NCBI GenBank assembly: GCA_030430075.1
Contig: JAUIGN010000011.1
Coordinates: 62,001 to 126,000, forward strand
DNA length: 64,000 nucleotides
Direction of reading: 5' to 3'
Origin: a bacterium
Lineage (GTDB): Bacteria > Planctomycetota > Planctomycetia > Pirellulales > Pirellulaceae
Positions 8,566-17,964 of this stretch are shown one piece after another. The stretch's first letter is position 1; the number at the start of each line of letters is the position of its first letter. A program made the translations under genes and the position numbers. Under the pieces are notes generated by a model, which was not told the DNA's origin, did no database searches, and was given only the letters and a program-made list of their open reading frames with translations.

Positions 8566-10881
8566 ATGAAGTCGTCAAATGTAAAGTGGGTCTTCTTGAG
8601 GGAAGTGCGCGATCAACTTCGCGACCGGCGGACGCTGTTCACGATCGTTGTTCTGCCGTTGCTCCTGTATCCGCTATTAGGGATGAGCTTCCTGCAGATT
8701 ACGCAGTTTCAACGCGAGCACGTCAGCCCGATTCTGGTCATCGGTGCGGAGAGCTTGCCGGAGGCACCATCCCTGTTCGCCGACGACGGCTTTGCGGACG
8801 CATTCTGTTCCCCCAGCGAGGCCCGCCGCGTGCAGTTGGAATTCCAGCCGGCGGCTGCGGACGGTGATTTGGACGAATGGCGGAGTACTGCGCAAACCGC
8901 CGTTCAGGAGGGCAACTATGACGTCGTGCTGATCTTCCCCGCCGCGTTTTCTGAACGCTTGCGGCGGATCCAGGAACAACTGGACCGGCCGGCGAAGCGG
9001 GTGAAGACCGATGGGGCTGACGGTGACAGTGACGGTGCGAAGAAAGAGGTGGCGGCGACCCGTGTGGCGGAGGCGGAGGACGCGGCCGATATGCCCGAGC
9101 CGGAAATCTTCCTCAACACGGCCCGCGAGAAATCGACGATGGCCCGTGACCGCGTGGCCGCGGTGCTGCGGGTCTGGCGCGCCGCCATCGTGGACGACAA
9201 CCTCAAGCAGGCGGAAGTGCCGCAGGCGGCGACCGAGCCATTCGAAATGGTCAATACCGATGTTGCTCGCGACGGCACCCGGCATGTGGCAATCTGGTCG
9301 AAGGTGCTGCCGTTTGTGGTGCTGATCTGGTCCCTGACCGGGGCCTTTTATCCGGCCATCGATCTTTGCGCCGGCGAAAAGGAACGGGGAACCCTGGAGA
9401 CCCTGTTGTGCAGTCCCGCCGAACGGAGTGAAATCGTGTGGGGCAAGTTGCTGACCGTGATCGCGTTCAGCGTCTCCACGTCGTTGCTGAACCTCTTCAG
9501 CATGGGGCTAACCGGCGTGTTCATCATGTCACAGATCAGCGCCATCGGCGGCAATGCGGCGGTGGGGATCGGTCCGCCTCCGCTGGCCGCCATGGGGTGG
9601 TTGGTCGTCGCCCTGGTGCCGATCTCCGCGCTCTTCAGCGCCCTGTCGCTGGCGATTGCCGCCTTTGCCCGCAGCTCGAAGGAGGGCCAGTATTATCTGA
9701 TGCCGCTGCTGATGATTACGCTGCCCCTGATGATGCTCCCCTTGATGCCGGGTGCCGAACTCGACCTGGGCACCAGTTTGATTCCCGTCACCGGCGTCAT
9801 GCTGTTGCTGGGGGCGTTGATTGAAGGACACTACCTGGAGGCTTTCCGCTTTTTACTGCCGGTGATCGGGGTGACCGGTGTTTGCTGCTGGCTGGCCGTT
9901 CGCTGGGCGATCGACCAGTTCAACAACGAGTCGGTCCTGTTCCGCGAGAGCGAGCAGTGGGGCGTCGGCCTGTGGCTGCGGCACATGGTCCGGGATCGGC
10001 GGGAGACGCCCAGTCTGGGCGAAGGTGTGATGTGCGGCGTGTTGCTGCTGATCATTCACTTCTTCGCGACCTTGATGGCCCGCGCGCCCCACTCCTGGGC
10101 CGATTTTGCCAGCATGACGGTGATTTCACAGGTCGCTTTCATCGCCGTTCCGGCGCTGCTGATGGCGATCATCTTGACACGCGATGTCCGCCAGACGCTC
10201 CTCGTACGGATGCCCCGCCCGACCACGTTGCCGATGTCCGTCCTGCTGGCGGTCGCCATTCATCCGCTCGGGTTCGTGTTTGGACAAGGGGTTCAGCGGC
10301 TTTACCCGTTCAACGACGAGATGCTCGTTCAGATGCAGCAGTTTGGCGGGCTGCTGGGGGACATGCGGGCGGCCGTCGGGCTGGGCGCCGTTCTGTTTGT
10401 GATTGCGGTTGTGCCGGCGGTCTGCGAAGAGCTCGCCTTCCGCGGCTTCATTCTTTCCGGGCTGCGTCACCAGGGCCACCGCTGGTTGGCAATCCTCTTC
10501 AGCAGCATCTTTTTCGGCGCCACACACGGGATTCTGCAACAGTCGTTACCGGCGTGTGCGATCGGCATCGTCATCGGCTACGTCGCGGTACAGACCCGCA
10601 GCCTGCTGCCGTGCATCCTGCTGCACGCGGTCTACAATTCGCTGTCGATCGTGCTGGCGATGGTGATTCCCGGGTTGGCCGCCGAGTCGCTGATCGTGCA
10701 GTGGTTGTTCGTCGAGACCGGAGAGGGGTGGGTTTATCGGGCGCAGACCGTCGTGGCGGCGATTCCCGCCAGTCTACTGATCCTGCTCTGGTTTCGGCGG
10801 CTGCCCTATCAGGCCACCCCGGAGGAGGAACGGCATCAGGCCCTCGGGCACCAGGCCGCCACGGCGATGGTGGACTATTGA
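8566..10881 (+). CDS. NatB-like ABC permease fused to CPBP-family intramembrane protease
   Basis: A 771-residue two-part membrane protein. I chose the ATG at 8566 (GAGAGAG eight bases upstream) over an in-frame TTG at 8545. The first half is an ABC-2 permease: transmembrane segment at about 22-44, a 200-residue extracytoplasmic loop rich in charged residues, then a bundle of helices beginning near 245 and including the EKERGTLETLLCSP block typical of NatB. The C-terminal third is a CPBP (CAAX/bacteriocin-processing) domain: CEELAFRGFI with Glu621, Glu622 and Arg626, a His in FGATHG near 654, and LLHAVYNS. All expected CPBP motif residues are present, so protease activity is plausible. The fusion links export with intramembrane cleavage; substrate unknown. 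The partner ATPase is directly upstream. Confidence 0.85.
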   Translation: MKSSNVKWVFLREVRDQLRDRRTLFTIVVLPLLLYPLLGMSFLQITQFQREHVSPILVIGAESLPEAPSLFADDGFADAFCSPSEARRVQLEFQPAAADGDLDEWRSTAQTAVQEGNYDVVLIFPAAFSERLRRIQEQLDRPAKRVKTDGADGDSDGAKKEVAATRVAEAEDAADMPEPEIFLNTAREKSTMARDRVAAVLRVWRAAIVDDNLKQAEVPQAATEPFEMVNTDVARDGTRHVAIWSKVLPFVVLIWSLTGAFYPAIDLCAGEKERGTLETLLCSPAERSEIVWGKLLTVIAFSVSTSLLNLFSMGLTGVFIMSQISAIGGNAAVGIGPPPLAAMGWLVVALVPISALFSALSLAIAAFARSSKEGQYYLMPLLMITLPLMMLPLMPGAELDLGTSLIPVTGVMLLLGALIEGHYLEAFRFLLPVIGVTGVCCWLAVRWAIDQFNNESVLFRESEQWGVGLWLRHMVRDRRETPSLGEGVMCGVLLLIIHFFATLMARAPHSWADFASMTVISQVAFIAVPALLMAIILTRDVRQTLLVRMPRPTTLPMSVLLAVAIHPLGFVFGQGVQRLYPFNDEMLVQMQQFGGLLGDMRAAVGLGAVLFVIAVVPAVCEELAFRGFILSGLRHQGHRWLAILFSSIFFGATHGILQQSLPACAIGIVIGYVAVQTRSLLPCILLHAVYNSLSIVLAMVIPGLAAESLIVQWLFVETGEGWVYRAQTVVAAIPASLLILLWFRRLPYQATPEEERHQALGHQAATAMVDY

Positions 10882-11002
10882 TACCCGCGCAGCGAATGGA
10901 CCAGGACGACCAACGGGAGTCGGCAGATGATTCGGCCGCGCGTTGCTTGCCGAAGGCTCATTTGCCGCGCAGCCGTCGATCAATCGAATCGGAGGCGGGA
11001 CC

Positions 11003-12283
11003 ATGATCGCCACCACGACAGCGGCGGAAGCTGCCGGAGACGGTTCGCTGGCGATTCGAGCCCGCTACGTGTTCCCCATCGACGGGCCGCCTCTCCGCGA
11101 TGCTTGCCTGACGATGCAGGGTGGACGAATTGTGGCACTTGGCGCCCCGGCAAGTTCGCGCGTCGTCGACCTGGGCCAGGTCGCCCTCCTGCCCGCGCTG
11201 ATCAATGCCCATACGCATCTGGAGTTCAGCTGCTTGGAGAGGCCGTTGGGCGCGGCCGGTTTGGCGTTTCCGGAGTGGATTCGGGCGGTCATTGCCTGGC
11301 GTCATGGTCAGCGACAGGCGGGCGGCGGCACGGACGCCTGGCGTGACGCGGCCTTGCAGGCGGGGCTGGACGAATCCCGCCGCGCCGGCGTGGGGGCGCT
11401 CGGAGAGATCGCCACCCTGCCGGTTGACCCCGTGTCGCGGTACGCGAACCTGGCCGGTGTCGCCTTCCTGGAGTTGCTCGGCTTTCGCAGCGAAACACAC
11501 GCGGACCTGCTGGCGTCGGCCGAGCGGTTTGTGGATGGAATGCGGACGATCACCGGGGTCCGGCCCGGATTGAGTCCCCACGCGCCGTACACGGTCCCGC
11601 CCCGTCTGTTGGAGCGGATTGTCAAGTTGGCGGTCCGGCGGCGTCTGCCGGTCGCCATGCATCTGGCAGAAACCCGTGACGAATTGGAACTGCTTGCGAT
11701 GGCCAGCGGTCCGTTGTGGCAGTTCCTGCATGATCTTGGCGCGTGGCAGGAAGGGGCCCTGCCGCGCGGCGCGCGGCCGCTGCACTACTTGAACACCTTG
11801 GCGGAGGTCGAGCGGGTCCTGGTGATCCACGGCAACTATCTCGACGAGGAAGAAGTCGAATTCCTGAGTCAGCGGCGAGATCGTATGTCCCTGGTCTACT
11901 GCCCGCGAACCCACGCCTACTTCGGCCATCCGGCATATCCGTTGCAGCGCCTGCTGGCGGCCGGCGTCCGCGTGGTGGTTGGGACGGATTCCCGAGCGTC
12001 CAACCCCGACCTGAGCGTGTTGTCCGAACTGCGGCACCTTGGCCGCAGCCATCCGAGCGTTGCGCCGGAAGACGTGCTACGGATGGCGACGCGGGAAGCC
12101 GCCGTGGCGCTTGGTGTCGACGATCAGTGCGGCAGTCTGACCGTCGGCAAACGGGCCGACCTCGTCGTGCTCCCGATTGAGGCCGCCGAGCCAGCCGACC
12201 CGTATCAGTTGATCCTGGCATCAACCCGCCGGATCAGCGCGGTTTATGCCGCAGGGCGTCGGACGGAAGTTGCGCCGTCCTAA
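11003..12283 (+). CDS. Amidohydrolase/deaminase (SsnA/MqnX-like)
   Basis: A 426-residue metal-dependent hydrolase of the amidohydrolase superfamily, cytosolic. I chose the ATG at 11003, preceded by GGAGGCGG, over an earlier in-frame start. Metal ligands are His70 and His72 (NAHTHLEFS), His220 (HLAET), His276 (IHGNY) and Asp329 (GTDSRASN), the standard HxH-H-H-D set. The pattern fits deaminases of amino-substituted rings such as guanine, cytosine or aminofutalosine; I cannot tell which. If a MenC-type menaquinone route is used (see the right-edge gene), the aminofutalosine option weakens. The gene lies 121 bases after the NatB-CPBP gene on the same strand and converges with hisG. Confidence 0.8.
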   Translation: MIATTTAAEAAGDGSLAIRARYVFPIDGPPLRDACLTMQGGRIVALGAPASSRVVDLGQVALLPALINAHTHLEFSCLERPLGAAGLAFPEWIRAVIAWRHGQRQAGGGTDAWRDAALQAGLDESRRAGVGALGEIATLPVDPVSRYANLAGVAFLELLGFRSETHADLLASAERFVDGMRTITGVRPGLSPHAPYTVPPRLLERIVKLAVRRRLPVAMHLAETRDELELLAMASGPLWQFLHDLGAWQEGALPRGARPLHYLNTLAEVERVLVIHGNYLDEEEVEFLSQRRDRMSLVYCPRTHAYFGHPAYPLQRLLAAGVRVVVGTDSRASNPDLSVLSELRHLGRSHPSVAPEDVLRMATREAAVALGVDDQCGSLTVGKRADLVVLPIEAAEPADPYQLILASTRRISAVYAAGRRTEVAPS

Positions 12284-12421
12284 CGCAGGGGCACGACGCG
12301 ATCGACGGAACCGGGGATAATGCCCGACGGCTGATGAATCATCCGCGCCAGGTTGCGGAAGATGCCGTTGGCACATTCCCAAGGCTCTGCGGCAGGGGCT
12401 GCCAGCGTCGAGCGGCAAAGT

Positions 12422-12461
12422 GGTCGGTCGGGCGGTGTTGCGGTCGGTCGAGCGGCGTTGC
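12422..12461. repeat. Tandem duplication of a 20-bp unit
   Basis: Two adjacent 20-base copies (GGTCGGTCGGGCGGTGTTGC and a copy with two changes) lie between the convergent amidohydrolase and hisG genes, ending just before the hisG stop codon at 12464. Probably a slippage product. Confidence 0.8.
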
Positions 12462-12463
12462 GG

Positions 12464-13315
12464 TCACAGCCGGCAGTTGGTGATCTTGGTCTCGAGGATG
12501 GCGGTCGCTCCCAACTGCTCGAGCTCATCCATCACGCCGATCACGTTCTTCCGCTCGACCATCACCTGCACGGCGCACCAGGCTTCATCCTCCAAGGCAT
12601 TCACGGTGGGTGAATTGAATCCCGGAGCGATCCGTTCCGCATCCTCCAGTTTGGCTTTGGGAATATTGTATTCCAGCAGCGACCAGCCACGTGCGATGAC
12701 CACGCCTTCCAGGCGGCGGACGATCAGATCGGCCACTTCGGGCATGCGGGCTCGAGAATTCTGAATCAGCACGGTCTCGTACGAGTCGATATCGGTCAGG
12801 ACGCGGAGCCGGTTTGCTGCCAAGGTGCTGCCGGTCTGAACGAGGTCGACGATCGCATCGGCCACACCGAGTGCGATCATGATCTCGACCGAGCCGGAAA
12901 GGGGAACCAGATGTACCCGGGCCTGGTGTTGGGAAAAATACCGTTCGGTGATGCGTGGAAAGCTGGTCGCAACGCGGCGTCCGTCGAGGTCCGCAGGGGT
13001 CGCAATGGCAGCCTCTTCGGGCACGCAGACGGAGAGTCGGCAACGACCGACGTCGAGTGGCAGCCGGGTGACGAGTTCGACTCCGGCTTCCTCGATCAAG
13101 TCGCCGCCGGTGATCCCCATGTCGATCGCCCCTTCGGCGCAAAGCAGGGGAATGTCGTCGGTGCGGAGAAAGGTGATGTCGACGGGCAATCCGCCGACCC
13201 GGGCGAACAGCCCCCGGTTTTGCCGGCGGAAATTCAGGCCGGCCAGCCCCAGCAACTCGGCCGCTTGATCGGCCAGGCGACCCTTACTCGGTAAACCAAT
13301 TCGAAGGTGACTCAT
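12464..13315 (-). CDS. hisG: ATP phosphoribosyltransferase (long form)
   Basis: First step of histidine synthesis: joins ATP and PRPP to give phosphoribosyl-ATP. The 283-residue product starts at the ATG at 13315, giving MSHLRIGLPSKGRL, the normal HisG N-terminus. The catalytic core shows GAIDMGITGGDLIEE and the PRPP-loop-like DAIVDLVQTGSTLAAN. The last 75 residues (KAKLEDAERIAPGFNSPTV onward) are the ACT-like regulatory domain of the long HisG form, the one subject to histidine feedback and not requiring HisZ. It lies 107 bases downstream of hisE on the same strand. Confidence 0.95.
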   Translation of the reverse strand: MSHLRIGLPSKGRLADQAAELLGLAGLNFRRQNRGLFARVGGLPVDITFLRTDDIPLLCAEGAIDMGITGGDLIEEAGVELVTRLPLDVGRCRLSVCVPEEAAIATPADLDGRRVATSFPRITERYFSQHQARVHLVPLSGSVEIMIALGVADAIVDLVQTGSTLAANRLRVLTDIDSYETVLIQNSRARMPEVADLIVRRLEGVVIARGWSLLEYNIPKAKLEDAERIAPGFNSPTVNALEDEAWCAVQVMVERKNVIGVMDELEQLGATAILETKITNCRL

Positions 13316-13422
13316 GGGGACCCTGTGATGGTGCGCGGCTTGCCAGTGGTGGGTAAGTACGGTTTCGCTCATGCCAAGGATAGCATGGGCCTGGTTTGCG
13401 GGGTGATCGAGCGGGCCGGAGG

Positions 13423-13764
13423 TCAAGACGGGTCGCGGCGCGAGGCCTTCTCGTCCAAGCCGGACATGTTGAACCGCCTGGCAAGTTCAGCTTCGACTTC
13501 TTCCAGGCGAATGTCCCGATGACCCAACATGACCAACAGGTGGTAGATCAGGTCGCCCGCCTCATAGATCAGGTGTTGTCGTCCCTCTTCTCCCGCTTCC
13601 CCCGCGGCTTCGACGACTTCGCCTGCTTCCTCGACAATCTTGCCGCCGATTTTGTCGACACCGCCACGGAACAAGTGCGTCGTGTAGGATTTTTGGGGCG
13701 GGTTGGCTTTGCGATCTTCGATCACGGACATCAACTCGTGTAACACGCCGGCAGGTTGGGACAT
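13423..13764 (-). CDS. hisE: Phosphoribosyl-ATP pyrophosphatase
   Basis: Second step of histidine synthesis: hydrolyses phosphoribosyl-ATP to phosphoribosyl-AMP. At 113 residues from the ATG at 13764 (MSQPAGVLHELMSVIEDRK) it is a stand-alone HisE with no HisI cyclohydrolase domain. The metal-binding helices are visible as KIVEEAGEVVEAAGE and YEAGDLIYHLLVML, matching the EExxE and ExxD pattern of the MazG-like fold. It is upstream of hisG in the same direction, placing steps two and one of the pathway together. Longer upstream extensions of the frame lack family resemblance. Confidence 0.95.
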   Translation of the reverse strand: MSQPAGVLHELMSVIEDRKANPPQKSYTTHLFRGGVDKIGGKIVEEAGEVVEAAGEAGEEGRQHLIYEAGDLIYHLLVMLGHRDIRLEEVEAELARRFNMSGLDEKASRRDPS

Positions 13765-14288
13765 GGGAAATGAACCTGGTGTTGAATGGGGCGCGGTGAC
13801 GGTTGGGTGGATCGGGGCGATCGCCGGCGGGCAAGATTCAGGCCGGTGACGGCGAGCGGCGGTGTGGCCGGTCACCCGGTTTGCCGTCCGCATTCCTCGC
13901 ATAGAATGCTATGGTAGGTTTCCGTCCTCGCGGGGGCAATCGGGCCCGGAGCGGTCGGCGGTTCCCTGTGGTGGCTGCCTGTGGTGGCTGCTCAGCGGAC
14001 GGTCTTGCCGTGGCTGTGGGATGCCGCAAGTTTTGTGTGCTGAACCATTTGCGTTCTTCTGCCGGGAGCACGCAGCGTCAACGGGCGATTTGTCGTACCG
14101 TAGTCATTCGCTGACGCTTCAAGTGACCGGCGGCATGAATGCGGCACGGTCCAGCTCGTCCGGCGGCCGGCAGTGGCCCGTTTCCTGCCCGCCATCACAG
14201 CCAGTCAGGGCTCGTCAACCCGGAGGCGCCTTGAACCGCTCGACCACCGCGAAAGCAGAACACGACGAAGGAAGAACGACAAAGGATT
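13765..14288. other. Divergent intergenic region between hisE and miaA
   Basis: These 524 bases hold no gene that I can support. A short hairpin of 5-bp arms (CATAG, AATG loop, CTATG) is at about 13901-13914. The rest is GC-rich and unremarkable. Confidence 0.4.
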
Positions 14289-15311
14289 ATGACCGACGCA
14301 TCTGAATTTTCCTCAATGGATGAACCGCCGGCGCCTCCCCCCGACCAATCCGGCGCGGCAGCGGACCGTTCTTACCCGGCGTTGCGAAACTTCTGGTACT
14401 TGGCGGGACCGACGGCCAGCGGCAAGACGGGGGTTGCCTTGGAGTTGGCCGAACAGCTGGGGGGCGAGATCATTTCGCTGGATTCGATGGCGGTCTACGC
14501 CGGCATGGATGTGGGAACCGCCAAGCCGACGGACGATCAACGCCGCCGCGTCCCCCACCATCTGCTCGACGTTGTCGCTCCGGACCAGGAATTCAGTCTT
14601 TCGCACTTCATGGAAGCCGCGCATCGGGCAGTTGCTGAGATCACCGAACGGGGCCTTCAGCCGGTGTTTGTTGGGGGGACACCCTTGTACCTCAAATCGC
14701 TGGTCCGCGGCGTGGTGCCGGGGCCGCCCGCGGATTGGGAATTTCGCCGCCAGATCGAAGCGGAGCTGGCGGACGTCGGCCTGACCGCCTTGCATCAGCG
14801 GTTGCAGCAAGTTGATCCACTGGCAGCGGCCAAGCTGCATCCCAACGACAAGCGGCGGATCATTCGGGCGTTGGAGTTCTACCGGGCGACCGGTCAGCCG
14901 ATCAGTCACCAGCAGGTCCATTTTGACGACTTTCCCGAGGGTGACTGTCGCGTTTACGTGCTCTCCTGGCCGCGTGAGCAACTGCACGCTCGGATTGACG
15001 CGCGAGTGGATCGAATGTTTGCCAAGGGGCTCGTCGACGAAGTCCGCGGGTTGCTCGAACGTTACGGGACGCTCAGCCGCACCGCCATGCAGGCGGTTGG
15101 CTACCGCGAAGTGGTGCACTGCCTCCAGCAGGACCGGCCGCTCGACGAGACGATCGAGCTGGTGAAGACGCGCACCCGCCAGTTCGCGCGGCGGCAGTTG
15201 ACCTGGTTTCGCAGCCTGGACGAATGTCTCTGGGTGGAACTGTCCGGCGATCCCGAACCGGCCGCGGTCACCGCCCGGATTCTGGAACTGGCTGCGACGA
15301 ACCCGACCTGA
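14289..15311 (+). CDS. miaA: tRNA dimethylallyltransferase
   Basis: Transfers a dimethylallyl group to adenosine 37 of tRNAs that read codons starting with U. The 340-residue protein has an AAAGGA ribosome site and a Pro-rich 30-residue N-terminal extension before the core. P-loop GPTASGKT is at 40-47, followed by EIISLDSMAVYAGMDVGTAKP (DSxQ-equivalent region), HHLLDVVAP, the GGTPLYLKSLVRG block and the KRRIIRALEFYRATG helix. QAVGYREVV and RQFARRQLTWFR close the C-terminal part, as in other MiaA proteins. aspS follows 262 bases downstream on the same strand. Confidence 0.95.
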   Translation: MTDASEFSSMDEPPAPPPDQSGAAADRSYPALRNFWYLAGPTASGKTGVALELAEQLGGEIISLDSMAVYAGMDVGTAKPTDDQRRRVPHHLLDVVAPDQEFSLSHFMEAAHRAVAEITERGLQPVFVGGTPLYLKSLVRGVVPGPPADWEFRRQIEAELADVGLTALHQRLQQVDPLAAAKLHPNDKRRIIRALEFYRATGQPISHQQVHFDDFPEGDCRVYVLSWPREQLHARIDARVDRMFAKGLVDEVRGLLERYGTLSRTAMQAVGYREVVHCLQQDRPLDETIELVKTRTRQFARRQLTWFRSLDECLWVELSGDPEPAAVTARILELAATNPT

Positions 15312-15573
15312 GGCAGGTTGCGAATGGCGCCGACCGAAACGGTGGCCGGTTTTGGCTCGCGTTCGGCCGCCCGAACCTAGGCACCAGCCACGGCTCCGAT
15401 TAGAATGCGTGGCTTGATTTCGCGTCAGGGCTCCCCGTTGGGGGGCTCGCTGCCGGTAGCTGGCGCCGCCGGCCGGCGGGCATACGCTGGCACCGTCGGC
15501 AGGCGGTTGCCGCGAGCAAACCGCCCAAGTTGTCAATGAGCCATCCAGCGGGCCGGCCCCACAGGAGAATCCC

Positions 15574-17352
15574 TTGTTACGAACGCATACGTGTGGTGAG
15601 TTACGGATCGAGCATGAGACGCAGGCGGCGACGCTCTGCGGCTGGGTCGATAGCACACGAGACCATGGTGGGGGAGTGTTCCTGGATCTGCGGGATCGCT
15701 ACGGCAAGACGCAAGTCGTTTTCGCGCCGGAAGCTGGCGAGTCGATCGTGAAACAGGCCAGCCGGTTGCGATCCGAGGATGTGATTCGTGTCACGGGGAA
15801 GGTCGCACCGCGCCCGGAAGGGACCGTCAATCCCAAGCTGGGGACCGGTGAGATCGAGCTCCGGTGCACCGAGCTCGAAGTCCTGAACAAGTCGAAGACC
15901 CCGCCGTTCACGCCGGGACAGCAGGAGCTACCGGGCGAGGATCTGCGCCTCAAGCACCGCTACATCGACCTCCGCCGCGAGGCGATGCAAAGGACGCTCG
16001 TCCTGCGCAGCCGGCTGATCAAGGCGATGCGGGACTACTTCGAGGAACATGACTTCCTGGATATCGAAACGCCTATTCTGGGACGCAGCACGCCGGAAGG
16101 TGCCCGGGACTACCTGGTCCCCAGTCGAGTAACGCACGGCGCCTTTTATGCATTGCCGCAGTCCCCGCAGCTATACAAACAGTTGCTGATGATCGCCGGT
16201 TACGATCGTTACGTGCAGGTCGCCCGCTGCTTTCGTGACGAAGACTTGCGGGCGGACCGGCAACCCGAATTTACGCAGTTGGACATGGAGATGGCCCTGG
16301 TCGATTCAGAGGACGTGCTGGGCATGATCGATGGTTTGATGGCGCGGCTCGCCAAGCAACTCCTCGACATTGACCTGACCTTGCCCCTGCCGCGGATGAC
16401 TTACGACGACGCCATGCGAAGGTTTGGCCATGACGCCCCCGATCTTCGCTTTGGCATGGAGATCGTCGACTGCACGGACCTGGCCGCTCAGACCGAGTTT
16501 CGTGTGTTCAAGGCCCCGGCAACGTCGGGCGGCTTTGTGCGCGGCCTGAACGCAAAAGGGGCGGCGGGCAATTATTCGCGGAAGATGATCGACGAGCTGA
16601 CGGATTACGTAAAGCACGATTTCGGTGCCAAGGGCCTGGCTTGGTTCCGCGTGGAAGAAGACGGCTCGCTCTGGTCACCGATCGCCAAAAACTTCGAGGC
16701 CGACCTGTTGCCGCAGATTGCCGAGCGCATGGGGGCGGAACCTGGCGACCTGTTGCTCTACATCGCCGATTCCTGGGAAACCAGTTGCAAAGCCCTGTAC
16801 GGCTTGCGGAAACGGATCGGTGCGGAAATGAAGCTGTACGACCCAAGCCAGATGCATTTCTCCTGGGTGGTACAGTTTCCAATGTTCGATTTTGACGAAG
16901 AATCGCAGCGTTGGGTCGCCATGCACCATCCCTTCACCGCGCCGCTGGACGAGGATGTGGCGAAGCTGGCCGACGATGCGGGCGCTTGCCGGGCCAAGGC
17001 GTACGACCTGGTAATCAACGGCTCGGAGGCGGGCGGCGGTACGATTCGTATTCATGACTCGGCGGTCCAGCAACAGGTCTTCGGATTGCTGGGGATCGAC
17101 GAGGAGACGGCGGCCGAGCGGTTCGGGTTCCTGCTTGAGGCACTCCAGTACGGCGCGCCACCGCATGGCGGGATCGCCCTGGGCATTGATCGCCTGGTGA
17201 TGCTGTTTGCCGGTTTGGACAACATTCGCGACTGCATCGCCTTCCCCAAGACGCAGCGGGCCACCGACCTGCTCACCGAAGCTCCGGGGCAGGTCGATCA
17301 GGAGCAGCTCCGCGAGCTTAGCATTCGCGTCGTTCCGCAGGGCGACCAATAG
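15574..17352 (+). CDS. aspS: Aspartyl-tRNA synthetase, bacterial type
   Basis: Charges tRNA(Asp), and possibly tRNA(Asn) if the organism relies on amidation. The 592 residues begin at a TTG codon at 15574 with AGGAG six bases upstream, giving LRTHTCGELR as in other AspRS proteins. The OB-fold anticodon domain (residues 1-110, TLCGWVDSTRDHGG) precedes the class II core: motif 2 VARCFRDEDLRADRQPEF near 215-235, and motif 3 GGIALGIDRLVML near 530-545. A GAD-type insertion (about 285-420) marks the bacterial form. The whole length is intact. Confidence 0.97.
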   Translation: MLRTHTCGELRIEHETQAATLCGWVDSTRDHGGGVFLDLRDRYGKTQVVFAPEAGESIVKQASRLRSEDVIRVTGKVAPRPEGTVNPKLGTGEIELRCTELEVLNKSKTPPFTPGQQELPGEDLRLKHRYIDLRREAMQRTLVLRSRLIKAMRDYFEEHDFLDIETPILGRSTPEGARDYLVPSRVTHGAFYALPQSPQLYKQLLMIAGYDRYVQVARCFRDEDLRADRQPEFTQLDMEMALVDSEDVLGMIDGLMARLAKQLLDIDLTLPLPRMTYDDAMRRFGHDAPDLRFGMEIVDCTDLAAQTEFRVFKAPATSGGFVRGLNAKGAAGNYSRKMIDELTDYVKHDFGAKGLAWFRVEEDGSLWSPIAKNFEADLLPQIAERMGAEPGDLLLYIADSWETSCKALYGLRKRIGAEMKLYDPSQMHFSWVVQFPMFDFDEESQRWVAMHHPFTAPLDEDVAKLADDAGACRAKAYDLVINGSEAGGGTIRIHDSAVQQQVFGLLGIDEETAAERFGFLLEALQYGAPPHGGIALGIDRLVMLFAGLDNIRDCIAFPKTQRATDLLTEAPGQVDQEQLRELSIRVVPQGDQ

Positions 17353-17964
17353 CCGATCATGCGGACGTGCCGTCTGCCGCCGGACCGGTCCGCAACGGGC
17401 GGCAGTCCGTTCGAGGCCGGCGCCGGAGCTTCGGTCCGGTCCGTTGGGATTGGTGGATCTGTCGCAGTATTGACCCTGCAACAGGGTGGTTTCGAGTCGA
17501 GCAGCCGTTGACGTCAGGGCGGGCGGAAGCGACACTAAAGTCTTGCTCAGTTGAGGTGTTTGTCGTTTTGTCAAGCAATGAAATGGGGCGCGTACGCTCG
17601 CTGGTGACAGGCATGGTTGGTTCGTACCGGGCTGCCCGTTACAGTCGTGTGCAGCTCGGCCGGGTGATCACCCGGCCGAGCCATCCGGTCGCGGGAGACG
17701 CCATGGCTGTAAATATTCGGCAGGTGTGGTGCGCCGTAATTCCTTTCTAATATCGTTGACACGTTCGTGTCGGTTGTGAACCATCCTTTGGCTTCGGACC
17801 CTGGGCAGGGCGCAGGTGGTACCGCGAGAAATTGGTTTCGCAGACGGTTTGCCGAAAGATCGCTCTGAGACGGTACCCATTCGAGTAACACGGCGAAGTT
17901 TTCCGGCATGCAGAATACACCTACGGAAACGGATCGAGTGACCCGGGCTGAAAGGAATCGCAAA
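17353..17964. other. Gene-free stretch of about 600 bases
   Basis: No coding region with a family match or good ribosome site was found between aspS and the lipoprotein gene, and no tRNA cloverleaf either. Its one clear element is the perfect palindrome at 17654-17681. Confidence 0.4.
17654..17681. terminator. Perfect 28-bp palindrome downstream of aspS
   Basis: Two uninterrupted 14-bp arms (GCTCGGCCGGGTGA and its complement) form a loopless palindrome about 300 bases after aspS and 284 before the next start codon. There is no T-run. It may terminate transcription, or be an operator or repeat element; its distance from both genes leaves this open. Confidence 0.45.

Noticed and set aside
11003..12283. 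Firm call of aminofutalosine deaminase for menaquinone synthesis
   Set aside because: Motifs fit many deaminases, and the MenC-like gene at the right edge argues for the other menaquinone route.
17450..17530. Possible tRNA or small RNA from a GGTTTCGAGTCGAG sequence
   Set aside because: The T-loop-like string is not set in a cloverleaf; no acceptor or anticodon stem could be drawn.
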